DNA of 64,000 bases from DASTFY01 sp963829955 (lineage in GTDB: Bacteria > Actinomycetota > Acidimicrobiia > Acidimicrobiales > Ilumatobacteraceae): contig CAWHKS010000010.1 in the NCBI GenBank assembly GCA_963829955.1, forward strand, positions 1-64,000, read 5' to 3'. The notes under the pieces were generated by a model. It ran no database searches, was not told the DNA's origin, and saw nothing but the letters and a program-made list of their open reading frames with translations. Positions within the stretch are counted from its first letter, which is position 1, and each line of letters opens with the position of its first letter. The position numbers and the translations under genes are program-made. Below, one piece after another: positions 36,807 to 46,020 of the stretch.

Positions 36807-38045
36807 TCAGCTCCAGGCGACGGGGAGGACGCGGCGGCCCCACAGGAACGGGGCCTGCAGGCGCTCGGTGGGACCGTCCAGGCGGAGGTCCGGCAAGCGG
36901 ACGATGAGTTGGCCGAGGGCGGTGCGCGCCGTCATGCGCGCCAGGTGCGCGCCGAGGCAGAAGTGCGTGCCCCAACCGAACGCGTAGTGCTTGCGGTTCT
37001 CCAGCAGCGGACGATCCATCCGGAACTCGTCCGGCGCCTCACAGAGGTCAGGGTCGTGGTTGGCCGAGCGCAACAGGTGCATGACCTTCGAGTTGGCGGG
37101 GATGTCGACCCCGTGGATGGTGACCGGAGCGGTGTTCGTGCGGCAGTCCCCCAGGACGGGAGGATCGAAGCGCAGGCTCTCCTCGATCACGTTCGGCACG
37201 AGGTCGGGCTCGGCCAAGAGGCGCTCCCAGCGGGTGCGGTCCTCCAGCAGTCGCCACACGGTGTTGGTCACGAGTGAGGTCGTGGTCTCGTGGCCGGCGA
37301 CGAGCATCATCGCCACGAGACCGGTCACCTCGTCGTCGGTGGCGAAGTTCCCGTCCCCCAGCCGGTGACAAGCCAGGTGCGACAACAGCCCCTCGGGGAC
37401 GACGGTGCCGACCGGGTCGTCCTCGAGACCAAGATCGGCAGCGGCCATGGCGTCGCGGCGCGCGCGGACCTTGGCCAGGGTGTAGGTGCGCAGAGCCAGC
37501 CAGTCGTCGGTCGCCTGATCGGGGTAGGTCATGCCCAGCGTCAGCTTCTCGGCCCAGTACTTGAACTGGGGCCGGTCGTCGAGAGGAAGACCGAGGAGGC
37601 GGGTGAACGCCGTGATGGGGAGCGGTGATGCGTAGTCGTCGTGGAGCTCGGCTCGGCCGCGTGACTCGAACCCGTCGATGAGCGATGCCGCCAGCTCGGA
37701 CACAGCGGGCTGGAAGGCCTCGACCGCCTTGGGTAGGAACGGCTCGCGGAGGAAACGGCGCCGCAAGGTGTGCTCGGGCGGGTCGTAGCGCTGCAGGCTG
37801 CCGGGGTTCTGCTCGCTGTAGGAGATCCCCGGCCCGAACCGGTTCGACCACAGCTCGGGATCGCTCAGCTGGGCGTGGACGTCCTCGAGCCGTGACAGGG
37901 TGTAGAGCGGGTGCTCGAGGCCTTCGAAGAGGTGGACCGGGCACTGGGCCCGAAGGGTTTCGTACGCAGGCAGCGGATCGGCCAGCACTTCCGGCGAGGT
38001 CGGGTCGTAGTCCACATCCGTCGCGCCCGCGATCGGATCAGTCAC
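36807..38045 (-). CDS. Cytochrome P450
   Basis: A 412-residue P450. I-helix AGHETTTSLV, K-helix EESLRF (ExxR), and haem loop FGWGTHFCLGAHLAR with the cysteine ligand. Class I bacterial P450: its start overlaps the end of a ferredoxin gene by eight bases, and GGGAGGT lies five to six bases before GTG 38045, which decides the start. The ferredoxin should be its electron donor. Substrate unknown; the neighbouring oxygenase and SDR hint at a shared catabolic route. Confidence 0.94.
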   Translation of the reverse strand: MTDPIAGATDVDYDPTSPEVLADPLPAYETLRAQCPVHLFEGLEHPLYTLSRLEDVHAQLSDPELWSNRFGPGISYSEQNPGSLQRYDPPEHTLRRRFLREPFLPKAVEAFQPAVSELAASLIDGFESRGRAELHDDYASPLPITAFTRLLGLPLDDRPQFKYWAEKLTLGMTYPDQATDDWLALRTYTLAKVRARRDAMAAADLGLEDDPVGTVVPEGLLSHLACHRLGDGNFATDDEVTGLVAMMLVAGHETTTSLVTNTVWRLLEDRTRWERLLAEPDLVPNVIEESLRFDPPVLGDCRTNTAPVTIHGVDIPANSKVMHLLRSANHDPDLCEAPDEFRMDRPLLENRKHYAFGWGTHFCLGAHLARMTARTALGQLIVRLPDLRLDGPTERLQAPFLWGRRVLPVAWS

Positions 38046-38256
38046 CAGCACCTCCCGGATCATCTTCGATGTGGATGGCCTGCCGTGGACAGTTCCGCAC
38101 CGCTTCCTCGACCGCGGCCCGCCGCTCCTCACCCACGGTCGGCAGCACGACGTCGACGGGCGGCGAGTCGGCACCCAGCTCGAACACGTCCGGCGCGAAC
38201 CCGATGCAGAAGGCGTTGCTCTCGCAGGTGTCCGCGTCGACGATCACCCGGAACAT
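38038..38256 (-). CDS. Ferredoxin, 3Fe-4S type, P450 partner
   Basis: A 72-residue ferredoxin with cysteines at 11, 17 and 56 (DADTCESNAFCIGFAPDVF, then NCPRQAI), the three-cysteine pattern of 3Fe-4S proteins that donate electrons to P450s. GAGGGG lies six bases before the ATG. Its stop is inside the P450 start region, showing translational coupling. Confidence 0.92.
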   Translation of the reverse strand: MFRVIVDADTCESNAFCIGFAPDVFELGADSPPVDVVLPTVGEERRAAVEEAVRNCPRQAIHIEDDPGGAGD

Positions 38257-38295
38257 GGCAACCCCTCGATCAGGGTGGAGGAAGGTCCTCGTCGG

Positions 38296-38379
38296 TGGGC
38301 GAGGGGGGACTTGAACCCCCACATCCTTTCGGACACAGGAACCTGAATCCTCCGCGTCTGCCAATTCCGCCACTCGCCC
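38296..38379 (-). tRNA. tRNA-Leu (anticodon CAG)
   Basis: Minus-strand sequence starts GGGCGAG and ends CTCGCCC plus discriminator A, pairing over 7 bases. D-arm region TGGCGGAATTGGCAGACGC is typical of leucine tRNAs, the anticodon loop is TTCAGGT giving CAG, a long variable arm (TGTCCGAAAGGATGT) is present, and the T-arm reads GGTTCAAGTCC. No CCA encoded. Length 84. Confidence 0.93.
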
Positions 38380-38427
38380 GAGTGACCTGGACACGCTAGC
38401 GCGGGCCGGTCGGACCCCCAACCGGGG

Positions 38428-38474
38428 TTCTCGCGGCGTCCGGAACCGAAAACGGCCACCGAAGGCCGCGAGAA
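38428..38474. promoter_or_regulatory. Inverted repeat between tRNA-Leu and fhaA
   Basis: Perfect 10-base arms TTCTCGCGGC and GCCGCGAGAA separated by 27 bases. It lies upstream of both tRNA-Leu (minus) and fhaA (plus), about 70 bases before the fhaA promoter. Function unknown. Confidence 0.35.
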
Positions 38475-38543
38475 GCGCCGGCGACGACCATCGCCCGGCC
38501 CACGACCGATGCGGCCTGCCGCCAGGCTGACGCACCCCACCAG

Positions 38544-38549
38544 TACCCT
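38544..38549 (+). promoter_or_regulatory. Leaderless -10 box of the fhaA cluster
   Basis: TACCCT sits eight bases before ATG 38558, and no Shine-Dalgarno is present. Transcription would start at or next to the ATG. Confidence 0.45.
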
Positions 38550-38557
38550 TGTCGGCG

Positions 38558-39208
38558 ATGGGCTTGCAGTCGTTCGAGCGGTCCGTGGAGCGTATGGTCG
38601 ACGGCGTGTTCGCCCGCGCTTTCCGGTCCCAGATCAAACCGATCGAGCTCGGGCGCCGGCTCATCCGCGAGATGGACGACCACCGCAGCGTGGACGTGCG
38701 GGGGCGCACGGTCGTTCCCAACGCGTTCACCTTCTACCTGAGCCCGCGGGACCTCGAGGGCTTCGCCGACGTGCACGACGCACTCATCCGCGAACTGTCC
38801 GAGGCCTGCGTGGAGTACGCGGCGGACGAGGGCTACGGGCTGATGGGCCCGGTCACGGTCGAGCTGGCGGCCGACGAGCAGGGGAAGCCTGGGCGCTTCA
38901 CGGTGTCCAGCCGCATGGTCGAGCCCAAGGCGCAGGGAGCGCTCGTCCTCCCGAGCGGCGAGCGGCGGGTGCTCGGCGACGTTCCCTTCCGGTTCGGCCG
39001 GATGCCGGAGAACGATCTCGTGATCGCGGACCCCAACGTCAGCCGCCAGCACGCTGAGATCCGGCCGATCGGGCCCAGCTTCGTGATCGTCGACCTCGGC
39101 TCCACGAACGGCACGAAGGTCAACGGCGCGACGGTGTCCCAACACACGCTGCGCTCCGGGGACAACATCAGCATCGGCGCCACCACGATCCGGTTCGAGG
39201 GTCCGTAG
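38558..39208 (+). CDS. fhaA: FHA domain protein with DUF3662 (FhaA)
   Basis: A 216-residue protein. Residues 1-115 form the DUF3662 domain (LQSFERSVERMVDGVFARAF, VPNAFTFYLSPRDLEGF). The C-terminal FHA domain has FRFGRMPENDLVIADPNVSR, QHAEI and DLGSTNGTKVNG, the phosphothreonine-binding loop set. FhaA is known from mycobacteria to bind PknB-phosphorylated partners such as MviN and to tune peptidoglycan synthesis. The linker is short compared with the mycobacterial protein. It opens the cluster fhaA-fhaB-pstP-rodA-pbpA-pknB. Confidence 0.93.
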   Translation: MGLQSFERSVERMVDGVFARAFRSQIKPIELGRRLIREMDDHRSVDVRGRTVVPNAFTFYLSPRDLEGFADVHDALIRELSEACVEYAADEGYGLMGPVTVELAADEQGKPGRFTVSSRMVEPKAQGALVLPSGERRVLGDVPFRFGRMPENDLVIADPNVSRQHAEIRPIGPSFVIVDLGSTNGTKVNGATVSQHTLRSGDNISIGATTIRFEGP

Positions 39209-39242
39209 TGGCCGTTCCCGACTAGCCGCGGGACCCCTCACC

Positions 39243-39728
39243 GTGCCCGAATCACTCCTCGGCCTCCTGAAGCTGTGCCTGCTCGCGCTGTTGTACCTCT
39301 TCTTCGCCCGCGTCCTGTGGGCGGTGTGGACCGAGGTGCGAGCCGTACGGCCGCAGACGGACACGGCCGGCGCGCCGGCCGGACCAGCCGACAGCGGCCG
39401 TGACCAACCAAGAGCCCGACGGGGCGTCCCCGGTCTCCCCCACCGGCTGACGGTGACCGACCCCCCGGCACTGCGGGGGAACAGGTTCGAGCTCACTGGG
39501 CAAGAGGTGACGATCGGCCGGGCCGCAGGCTGCCAGGTCTCGCTCCCCGACGACACGTTCGCGTCCACGGTCCACGCGCGCGTCTTCGGCCGGGACGGAG
39601 CGATCTACGTGGAGGACCTCGGGTCGACGAACGGCACGTACCTCAACGGGATGCGCCTCGGCGCCCCCGCGGTCCTCCGGCCCGGTGACCAGCTGCAGGT
39701 CGGCAACACGGTCATGGAGGCGGCGTGA
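39243..39728 (+). CDS. fhaB: FHA domain protein (FhaB)
   Basis: A 161-residue protein. An N-terminal membrane helix (LLKLCLLALLYLFFARVLW) is followed by a linker and a C-terminal FHA domain with VTIGRAAGCQVSLPD, STVHARVF and DLGSTNGTYLNG. It is the usual second gene of this cluster and a phosphothreonine reader of the Ser/Thr kinase. GTG start 34 bases after fhaA. Confidence 0.92.
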   Translation: MPESLLGLLKLCLLALLYLFFARVLWAVWTEVRAVRPQTDTAGAPAGPADSGRDQPRARRGVPGLPHRLTVTDPPALRGNRFELTGQEVTIGRAAGCQVSLPDDTFASTVHARVFGRDGAIYVEDLGSTNGTYLNGMRLGAPAVLRPGDQLQVGNTVMEAA

Positions 39729-39753
39729 CCGCCCGACCCGTCGGGGTCGGCTG

Positions 39754-41097
39754 ATGGCCGAGCTCCGGTGGGGCGCCGCCACCGATCCGGGCCGCGTCCG
39801 CAAGGCCAACGAAGACGGCGTGCTCGTGGCGCCCGGCGTCTTCGCGGTGGCCGACGGCATGGGTGGTCACGCCGCCGGCGAGGTGGCCAGCGCCGTGGCC
39901 CTCCAGACAGTCGAGGCCCGCCTCGACCCGAAGGTGGCCACCATGGCCTCGGTGACCGACGTGGTCCGGGCGGCCAACGAGGCGGTGCATCGGCGCTCGC
40001 TGCAGGACCCGGCCACGCGGGGCATGGGCACGACGCTCACGCTCATCGCACCGGCCGCGGGCGGCGACGGTGACCGGCTCGTGCTGGCGAACGTCGGCGA
40101 CAGCCGCGCCTACCTCCTGGCCGACGGCGAGCTGCGCCAGTTGACCCGGGACCACAGCTACGTCGAGGAGATGCTGGCCGCCGGGCAGATCACCGCCGAG
40201 GAGGCGCGCAAGCACCCGCACCGCCATGTCGTGACCCGGGTCCTCGGCGTGGAGCCCTCGGTCGCCGTCGACACGTGGCTGCTCACCCCCGAGCGCGGGG
40301 ATCGCTATCTGCTCTGCTCCGACGGTCTGATCAACGAGGTTGCCGACGAGGAGATCGCCCGCCTCATCCTCGGCGCCGCCGATCCCCAGTCGGCCGCGCA
40401 GGCGCTGGTGGACGCCGCCAACGCCGCGGGTGGGCGCGACAACATCTCGGTCGTCGTCATCGAGGTGCTCGAGGCCTCCGGACGGCCCGCCGTGGCGGCG
40501 GGTGACGCGCGGGCCCGGACGGCCGAGGACCCGGAGCCGACGAGGCCGGGCACCCCACAGGTCGGCGGCTGGCTCTCCGACGACCAGTCGCGACAGTTCG
40601 ACGACACGGAGGGCGCGGCGCGCCCGACCGCAACGGCCTTGGCGGCAGCGACGGCCACCACTGCACCGACGACGACGCCGCGCAAGCGTCGCCTCGTCAC
40701 GGCCCGCACCATCATCTTCACGACGTTGGTGCTCGCCGTGTTCGTCGTGGCCTTCGTCGTCACGGCCGCGTTCGGGCGGAGCGGCTACTTCGTCGGCTAC
40801 GAGGACGACACCGTGGCCGTGTTCCAAGGCCGCCCGGGCGGCGTGCTCTGGTTCCAGCCGACCCTGGCCGCCACGAGCCGGCTCGAGCGGGACGACCTGA
40901 CGCCCGAGTTCCAGGCCCGCATCGCGCGCAACCCGGAGTTCTCCTCGCAGGGCGCGGCCGAGCGCTACCTGGAGCAGCTCGCGCTCGATGAGCGGGCCGT
41001 CGTTGCCACGACAACGGTCGACCTCCCGAGCACCACCACGGACGCCCCAGCGACCACCGAAGCCCGCACCACCGCCACCAGCACCGCCGCGCCGTGA
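39754..41097 (+). CDS. pstP: PP2C-family Ser/Thr phosphatase
   Basis: A 447-residue protein. The PP2C catalytic domain (1-240) has RKANEDGVLV, FAVADGMGGHAAGE, GMGTTLTLI, NVGDSRAYLL, LLCSDGLINE and GRDNISVVVIE, with all metal-binding aspartates. A Thr/Ala-rich linker, one membrane helix (IIFTTLVLAVFVVAFVVTAAF) and an extracytoplasmic part follow, ending in a Thr-rich tail. It reverses PknB phosphorylation. ATG 39754 was chosen over upstream frame extension. The stop overlaps rodA in GTGA. Confidence 0.95.
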   Translation: MAELRWGAATDPGRVRKANEDGVLVAPGVFAVADGMGGHAAGEVASAVALQTVEARLDPKVATMASVTDVVRAANEAVHRRSLQDPATRGMGTTLTLIAPAAGGDGDRLVLANVGDSRAYLLADGELRQLTRDHSYVEEMLAAGQITAEEARKHPHRHVVTRVLGVEPSVAVDTWLLTPERGDRYLLCSDGLINEVADEEIARLILGAADPQSAAQALVDAANAAGGRDNISVVVIEVLEASGRPAVAAGDARARTAEDPEPTRPGTPQVGGWLSDDQSRQFDDTEGAARPTATALAAATATTAPTTTPRKRRLVTARTIIFTTLVLAVFVVAFVVTAAFGRSGYFVGYEDDTVAVFQGRPGGVLWFQPTLAATSRLERDDLTPEFQARIARNPEFSSQGAAERYLEQLALDERAVVATTTVDLPSTTTDAPATTEARTTATSTAAP

Positions 41098-42467
41098 TCG
41101 CCCAGGTACGCCGCTCCACCGAGCTCGGGCTCATCCTGCTCGCCGCCATCATCACGGCCGGCGCGTACGCGCTGGCGGCACTCGGCCGCACCTCCACACT
41201 GCCCGCCAACCTGGCGCCGTTCCTCGTCGTGATCCTCGCGCTGCTGATCGCCGCCCACCTCGCCACGCGCATGTTCGCTCCCGGCGCCGACGGCACGCTC
41301 CTCCCGCTGGCCGCGCTCCTCAACGGGCTCGGCTACGTGATGATCGCCCGGGTCGACACCGACCTGGCCGGGCTGCAGGCCACGTGGACGTTCGTGGCCG
41401 TCGGCGCCTACGCGGCCACCCTCCTCGTCGTGCGCCGCGTCCCCGACCTGGCCCGCTACAAGTGGACGTTCGCGCTCTTCGGGATCGTGCTGCTCATGCT
41501 CCCGTTCGTGCCCGGCCTCGGCTTTGCGGCGCCCGACGGCGCCCGCCTGTGGGTGAGCGTCGGCCCGATCAACTTCCAGCCGGGCGAGTTCGCCAAGATC
41601 GCCCTCGCCCTGTTCTTCGCCGCCTACCTCACCGAGCGGCGGGAGCTCCTCGCCGCCGGCACGTGGAAGGTCGGGCCTTTCCATCTCCCCGAGCTGCGCC
41701 ACCTCGGCCCGCTCCTCATCGCCTGGGGCGCCTCGCTGGTCGTGATGATCGGCCAGAAGGACCTCGGCTCGTCGCTCCTCTTCTTCGCGCTGTTCGTCGT
41801 CCTCCTCTGGGTGGCCACGGAGCGCGTGAGCTGGCTGGCCATCGGGACGATGCTCTTCGCCCTCGGCTCGTTCGTGGCCTGGAGCGTGCTCGGCAACGTG
41901 CAGGACCGGGTCGACATCTGGCTCGACCCGTGGAGCCAGCGCGACGTCAAGGGCTACCAGCTCGTCCAGAGCACCTTCGCGCTCGCCTGGGGAAAGATCA
42001 CCGGCACGGGCCTCGGGCTCGGTGATCCGAGCCGCATCCCCGAGGTCAAGAACGACTTCATCTTCGCGGCGTTCGGCGAGGAGCTCGGGCTGCTCGGCGG
42101 GACGGCGATCATCATCGCCTATCTGCTGATGGTCGGCAGCGGGCTGCGCATCGCCATCCAGGCCGAGCGGACCTTCGAGAAGCTCCTCGCCACCGGCCTC
42201 ACCACCATCCTGGGCGTCCAGGCCTTCGTCATCATCGGTGGCGTCACGCGGGTGGTGCCGCTCACCGGCGTGACCCTCCCGTTCGTGAGCTACGGCGGTT
42301 CGTCCCTCCTGGCCAACTACATCCTGCTGGCGCTCCTCATGCGCATCGCCGACTCCAGCGCACAGTTCAGCGGCGACATCCCCCGGCGCATCACTTGGCG
42401 CCAGCGGCGGGCGGAGCGCCGCGCCGACCGGGCCGATGAAGCCGCCGCCACGGCGGGTGCGTCGTGA
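41094..42467 (+). CDS. rodA: RodA/FtsW/SpoVE family peptidoglycan glycosyltransferase
   Basis: A 457-residue SEDS protein with about ten membrane helices. Conserved sites are INFQPGEFAKIALALFFAAY, IGQKDLGSSLLFFALF, FIFAAFGEELGLLGG and VTLPFVSYGGSSLLANY. It polymerises lipid II in cell elongation together with the class B PBP encoded next, which overlaps it by four bases. Confidence 0.96.
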   Translation: MIAQVRRSTELGLILLAAIITAGAYALAALGRTSTLPANLAPFLVVILALLIAAHLATRMFAPGADGTLLPLAALLNGLGYVMIARVDTDLAGLQATWTFVAVGAYAATLLVVRRVPDLARYKWTFALFGIVLLMLPFVPGLGFAAPDGARLWVSVGPINFQPGEFAKIALALFFAAYLTERRELLAAGTWKVGPFHLPELRHLGPLLIAWGASLVVMIGQKDLGSSLLFFALFVVLLWVATERVSWLAIGTMLFALGSFVAWSVLGNVQDRVDIWLDPWSQRDVKGYQLVQSTFALAWGKITGTGLGLGDPSRIPEVKNDFIFAAFGEELGLLGGTAIIIAYLLMVGSGLRIAIQAERTFEKLLATGLTTILGVQAFVIIGGVTRVVPLTGVTLPFVSYGGSSLLANYILLALLMRIADSSAQFSGDIPRRITWRQRRAERRADRADEAAATAGAS

Positions 42468-43945
42468 ACCGCCAGATCCGCGGGCTCGGCGCGGGGCTGA
42501 TCGTCCTCTTCGCCGCCCTGTTCATCCAGCTCAACGTGGTGCAGGTCGTGCGGGCCGACCATTACGACACGGACGCCGGCAACAACCGCAGCGTCGTCCG
42601 TGACTTCACTCGGCCCCGGGGTTCGATCCTCACCGCGGACGGCGTGGTCATCGCCGAGAGCGTCCCGTCGGCCGACCGGTACCGCTACCAGCGCGTGTAC
42701 CCCACGAACGAGCTGTTCGCGCACACGTCGGGCTACTTCTCCTTCACGCTCGGCTCGACCCAGCTCGAGAACTCGCAGAACGACACCCTGAGCGGGCAGA
42801 CCGCGCAGCTCCAACTCGAAGGGCTGAAGGACCTCTTCAGCGACCAGGTCAACACCGGCGATGTGGTCACCACGCTGCGGGCCGACCTGCAGCAGGTGGC
42901 CAAGGACGCGCTCGGCGAGCGCGAGGGGAGTGTGGTGCTCCTCGACCCGCGCTCGGGTGCGGTGAAGGCGCTGTGGAGTTACCCGAGCTACGACCCCAAC
43001 CTCATCGCGTCGCACGACTTCGACGAGGCGACCGCGGTCAAGACCTTCTACGACGCCGCGCCTGGCAAGCCGCTGCTGGCCAACAGCTACCAGGAGCGCT
43101 ACCTGCCCGGCTCCACGTTCAAGGTGGTGACTGCGACTGCCGCGCTGGAGAGCGGCCAGTACACGCTTGCCTCCGAGTTCCCCCCGGTCGAGACCTACCT
43201 CCCGCCCCAGACCACGGACCCCATCGAGAACTACGGCGGTACGACGTGCGGCGGGAACTTCGTCGAGGTGTTCCGCCGGAGCTGCAACACCGCGTTCGCC
43301 GAGATGGCCGTCACCGTGGGGGCGCCGGCGATGGTCGCCAAGTCGGAGGCGTTCGGCTTCAACGCCGCTCCGCCGTTCGACCTCCCGCGGCCGGCCGAGT
43401 CCGTGTTCGGCACGGTCGAGGACTTCGAAGACAACATCCCGCTGCTGGCCATCGGCGGTTTCGGCCAGGGCAACACGCAGGCCACGCCCCTGGAGATGGC
43501 GCTCGTGGCCTCGGCGGTGGCGAACGGCGGCGAGATCATGACGCCCCACGTCGTCGACCGCACGGTCAGCCGCGACGGCCAGACCCTGACCCGGACCCAG
43601 CCCAAGGCGTGGCGACGGGCGATGGAGCCAGCCACGGCGGCGACGATGACCGGGCTGATGATCGAGGTCGTCAACAACGGGACCGCGAGGTGCTGCATGA
43701 GCCTGGCCGGTGGCATCCAGGCCGCGGCCAAGACCGGCACGGCCCAGCTCAACCCCAAGGGCGAACCGCCCGCGAGCCACGCGTGGATCATCGGGTTCGC
43801 GCCCGCAGAAGCGCCCCGCTACGCCATCGCCGTCATGGTCAAGGCCACCCCTGAGGTGACCGCCGGGACGGGCGGCACGGTCGCCGGACCCATCGCCCAG
43901 CAGGTGCTCAACGCCGCTCTCGCCCTACCGGAAACACCGTCATGA
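42464..43945 (+). CDS. pbpA: Class B penicillin-binding protein (PbpA)
   Basis: A 493-residue transpeptidase. One N-terminal membrane helix (GLGAGLIVLFAALFIQLNVV) is followed by the dimerisation domain (FTRPRGSILTADG) and the transpeptidase domain with SxxK in PGSTFKVVTA, SxN as RRSCNTAF and KTGTAQ. It crosslinks peptidoglycan with RodA. The stop is followed by 60 bases before pknB, which has its own -10 box. Confidence 0.96.
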   Translation: MNRQIRGLGAGLIVLFAALFIQLNVVQVVRADHYDTDAGNNRSVVRDFTRPRGSILTADGVVIAESVPSADRYRYQRVYPTNELFAHTSGYFSFTLGSTQLENSQNDTLSGQTAQLQLEGLKDLFSDQVNTGDVVTTLRADLQQVAKDALGEREGSVVLLDPRSGAVKALWSYPSYDPNLIASHDFDEATAVKTFYDAAPGKPLLANSYQERYLPGSTFKVVTATAALESGQYTLASEFPPVETYLPPQTTDPIENYGGTTCGGNFVEVFRRSCNTAFAEMAVTVGAPAMVAKSEAFGFNAAPPFDLPRPAESVFGTVEDFEDNIPLLAIGGFGQGNTQATPLEMALVASAVANGGEIMTPHVVDRTVSRDGQTLTRTQPKAWRRAMEPATAATMTGLMIEVVNNGTARCCMSLAGGIQAAAKTGTAQLNPKGEPPASHAWIIGFAPAEAPRYAIAVMVKATPEVTAGTGGTVAGPIAQQVLNAALALPETPS

Positions 43946-43990
43946 TCAGTCAGCATCCTCGGGTGACCCGGCTCCGCGCCGACCCATCAC

Positions 43991-43996
43991 TAACCT
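43991..43996 (+). promoter_or_regulatory. Leaderless -10 box of pknB
   Basis: TAACCT lies nine bases before ATG 44006, with no Shine-Dalgarno. pknB may thus be expressed apart from the upstream five genes. Confidence 0.42.
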
Positions 43997-44005
43997 TCGC
44001 TCGCC

Positions 44006-46009
44006 ATGTCGCTGGGTGACACCACGGTCTTCAACGACCGCTACGAGATCCAGACCCGTCTCGGTCGGGGCGGCATGGCCGACGTCTACCTGGCGCGCGA
44101 CCGTCTGCTGGAGCGGCGGGTGGCCGTCAAGGTGCTCTTCCCCGAGTTCGCCACTGACCCCAGCTTCGTCGCCCGCTTCCGCCGGGAGGCGCAGGCCGCC
44201 GCCAACCTGACCCATCCCAACATCGTCGCCGTCTACGACTGGGGGCAGCAGGGCGGCACGTACTTCATCGTGATGGAGTACGTGAACGGCCGCACCCTGG
44301 CCGACGTGCTGCGGTCCGAGCAGAAGCTGCTCGCCGCCCGGGCGGCCAACGTGGCCTCCGAGGTCGCGGCCGCGCTCGGCTTCGCCCACCGCAACGGCGT
44401 GGTGCACCGCGACGTGAAGCCCGGCAACATCCTCGTGACGGAGACGGGCGACGTGAAGGTGGCCGACTTCGGCATCGCCCGCGTCGCCAACTCCGGCACG
44501 GACGCCGGCCTCACCCAGGCCGGCTCGGTGATGGGGACCGCCGCCTACTTCTCGCCCGAGCAGGCGCAGGGCGCCGTCCCCGATCCCCGCAGCGACCTCT
44601 ACTCACTCGGCATCGTCATGTACGAGATGGTGGGCGGACGCCCGCCGTTCAGCGGCGAGAACCCGGTCTCCATCGCGTACAAGCAGGTGCACGAGCCGCC
44701 CCCCCGCCTGCGGAACCTGACGCCGGACGTCCCCGTCGCCTACGAGGCCATCGTGGCCAAGCTGCTGGCCAAGAACCCGGCCGCCCGCTACGCCAGCGCC
44801 GACGATCTGCGCCTCGACCTCACGCGCTTCCGGGACGGCCAGCGCCCCGACGCCCTCGTCCAGGCGGCGGCCGCGGCCGGCGCAGTCGCCGCGGCCGCGT
44901 CCACGACCGTCACGCCCGTGGCGCCGACATATGGCGGTCAGCCGACCACCGTCGTCGCCGCCAACCCCGGCACTCAGGTGATGCCGGCGGCTGCCGCGCG
45001 CCCACCGATCGCCACTCCGCCCCCACCCACCTACGAGGAGCCCCGCCGCACGGGCTGGCTGTGGGCCGGCATCTTGCTGGCCCTGCTCGTGCTCGCCATC
45101 GGTGGCTTCCTCCTCTTCCAGGCGTTGAACGAGAAGGATCCCGACGCCCCGACCACCATCACGATGCCGGATCTCCTCAACGTCCCGCTCGACGAGGCCA
45201 CGAAGGAGCTGGCCGACCTCGGGTTCACGGGGACGATCACCCAGACGCCGGAGACCAACGACGCGGTGGCCGAGAACATCGTCTTCCGGCAGGATCCCGC
45301 GGCCGAGGCCACCGTGCCGATCGACGGCCAGATCACCCTGGTCTTCAATCCCCCGAAAGCGCCGTTCAACCTCGGCAACTTCGTCGGCGCCCAGATCGCC
45401 GACGTCACCGCCGCGCTCGACGAAGCGAAGGTGCCGTTCGAGATCACCGAGGTCGAGTCGGACCGGCCGGCCGGCGAGGTGCTCAGCCAGGACCCGGCGC
45501 CCGGTCCGGTGCCGGGCAGCACCGTGGTCAAGCTCACGGTGTCGAAGGGTCTGCCCGCGGTGGTCGTACCGAACGTCGTCAACCTCAGCTCGTCGGCGGC
45601 CGCCAACCAGCTCGGCGGTCTCGGCCTCGTCACGACCGAGCAGCCCGAGGCCAGCGACACGGTGGCCGCGGGCAACGTCATCCGCACCGACCCACCGGCC
45701 GGCACCGAGGTCGCGGCCAAGTCGCAGGTAGTGCTCGTGGTGTCGAGCGGAGCCGCCCCCGTCAACGTGCCGAACGTGGTCGGCATGGGCGAGTCGGCTG
45801 CCCGCGACGAGCTCCAGAACGCCAACCTGCGCTCCAGCGTGGTCAACGTGGATGTCCCCTTCGGATCGCCGCAGGCCAACGTCGTGATCGATCAGACCCC
45901 CGGCGGGGGCGAGCAGGTAGCGCCGAACACGACCGTCACCATCCGCGTCGGCCGGCCCGGACCGCCGCCGACCAACCCGACGACGACCGAAGCGCCCCCG
46001 ACGACGTAG
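44006..46009 (+). CDS. pknB: Serine/threonine protein kinase with four PASTA domains
   Basis: A 667-residue transmembrane kinase. Kinase domain (1-275): LGRGGMADVYLARD, VAVKVL, HRDVKPGNILV, VADFGIARV and GTAAYFSPEQ. A Pro/Ala-rich juxtamembrane stretch and one membrane helix (GILLALLVLAIGGFLLFQAL) precede four PASTA repeats of about 65 residues, which sense muropeptides or lipid II outside. A Thr/Pro-rich tail ends the protein. It phosphorylates divisome and elongation factors and the FHA proteins. PknA, present in mycobacteria here, is missing. Confidence 0.96.
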   Translation: MSLGDTTVFNDRYEIQTRLGRGGMADVYLARDRLLERRVAVKVLFPEFATDPSFVARFRREAQAAANLTHPNIVAVYDWGQQGGTYFIVMEYVNGRTLADVLRSEQKLLAARAANVASEVAAALGFAHRNGVVHRDVKPGNILVTETGDVKVADFGIARVANSGTDAGLTQAGSVMGTAAYFSPEQAQGAVPDPRSDLYSLGIVMYEMVGGRPPFSGENPVSIAYKQVHEPPPRLRNLTPDVPVAYEAIVAKLLAKNPAARYASADDLRLDLTRFRDGQRPDALVQAAAAAGAVAAAASTTVTPVAPTYGGQPTTVVAANPGTQVMPAAAARPPIATPPPPTYEEPRRTGWLWAGILLALLVLAIGGFLLFQALNEKDPDAPTTITMPDLLNVPLDEATKELADLGFTGTITQTPETNDAVAENIVFRQDPAAEATVPIDGQITLVFNPPKAPFNLGNFVGAQIADVTAALDEAKVPFEITEVESDRPAGEVLSQDPAPGPVPGSTVVKLTVSKGLPAVVVPNVVNLSSSAAANQLGGLGLVTTEQPEASDTVAAGNVIRTDPPAGTEVAAKSQVVLVVSSGAAPVNVPNVVGMGESAARDELQNANLRSSVVNVDVPFGSPQANVVIDQTPGGGEQVAPNTTVTIRVGRPGPPPTNPTTTEAPPTT

Positions 46010-46020
46010 CGGCCGGCCGC

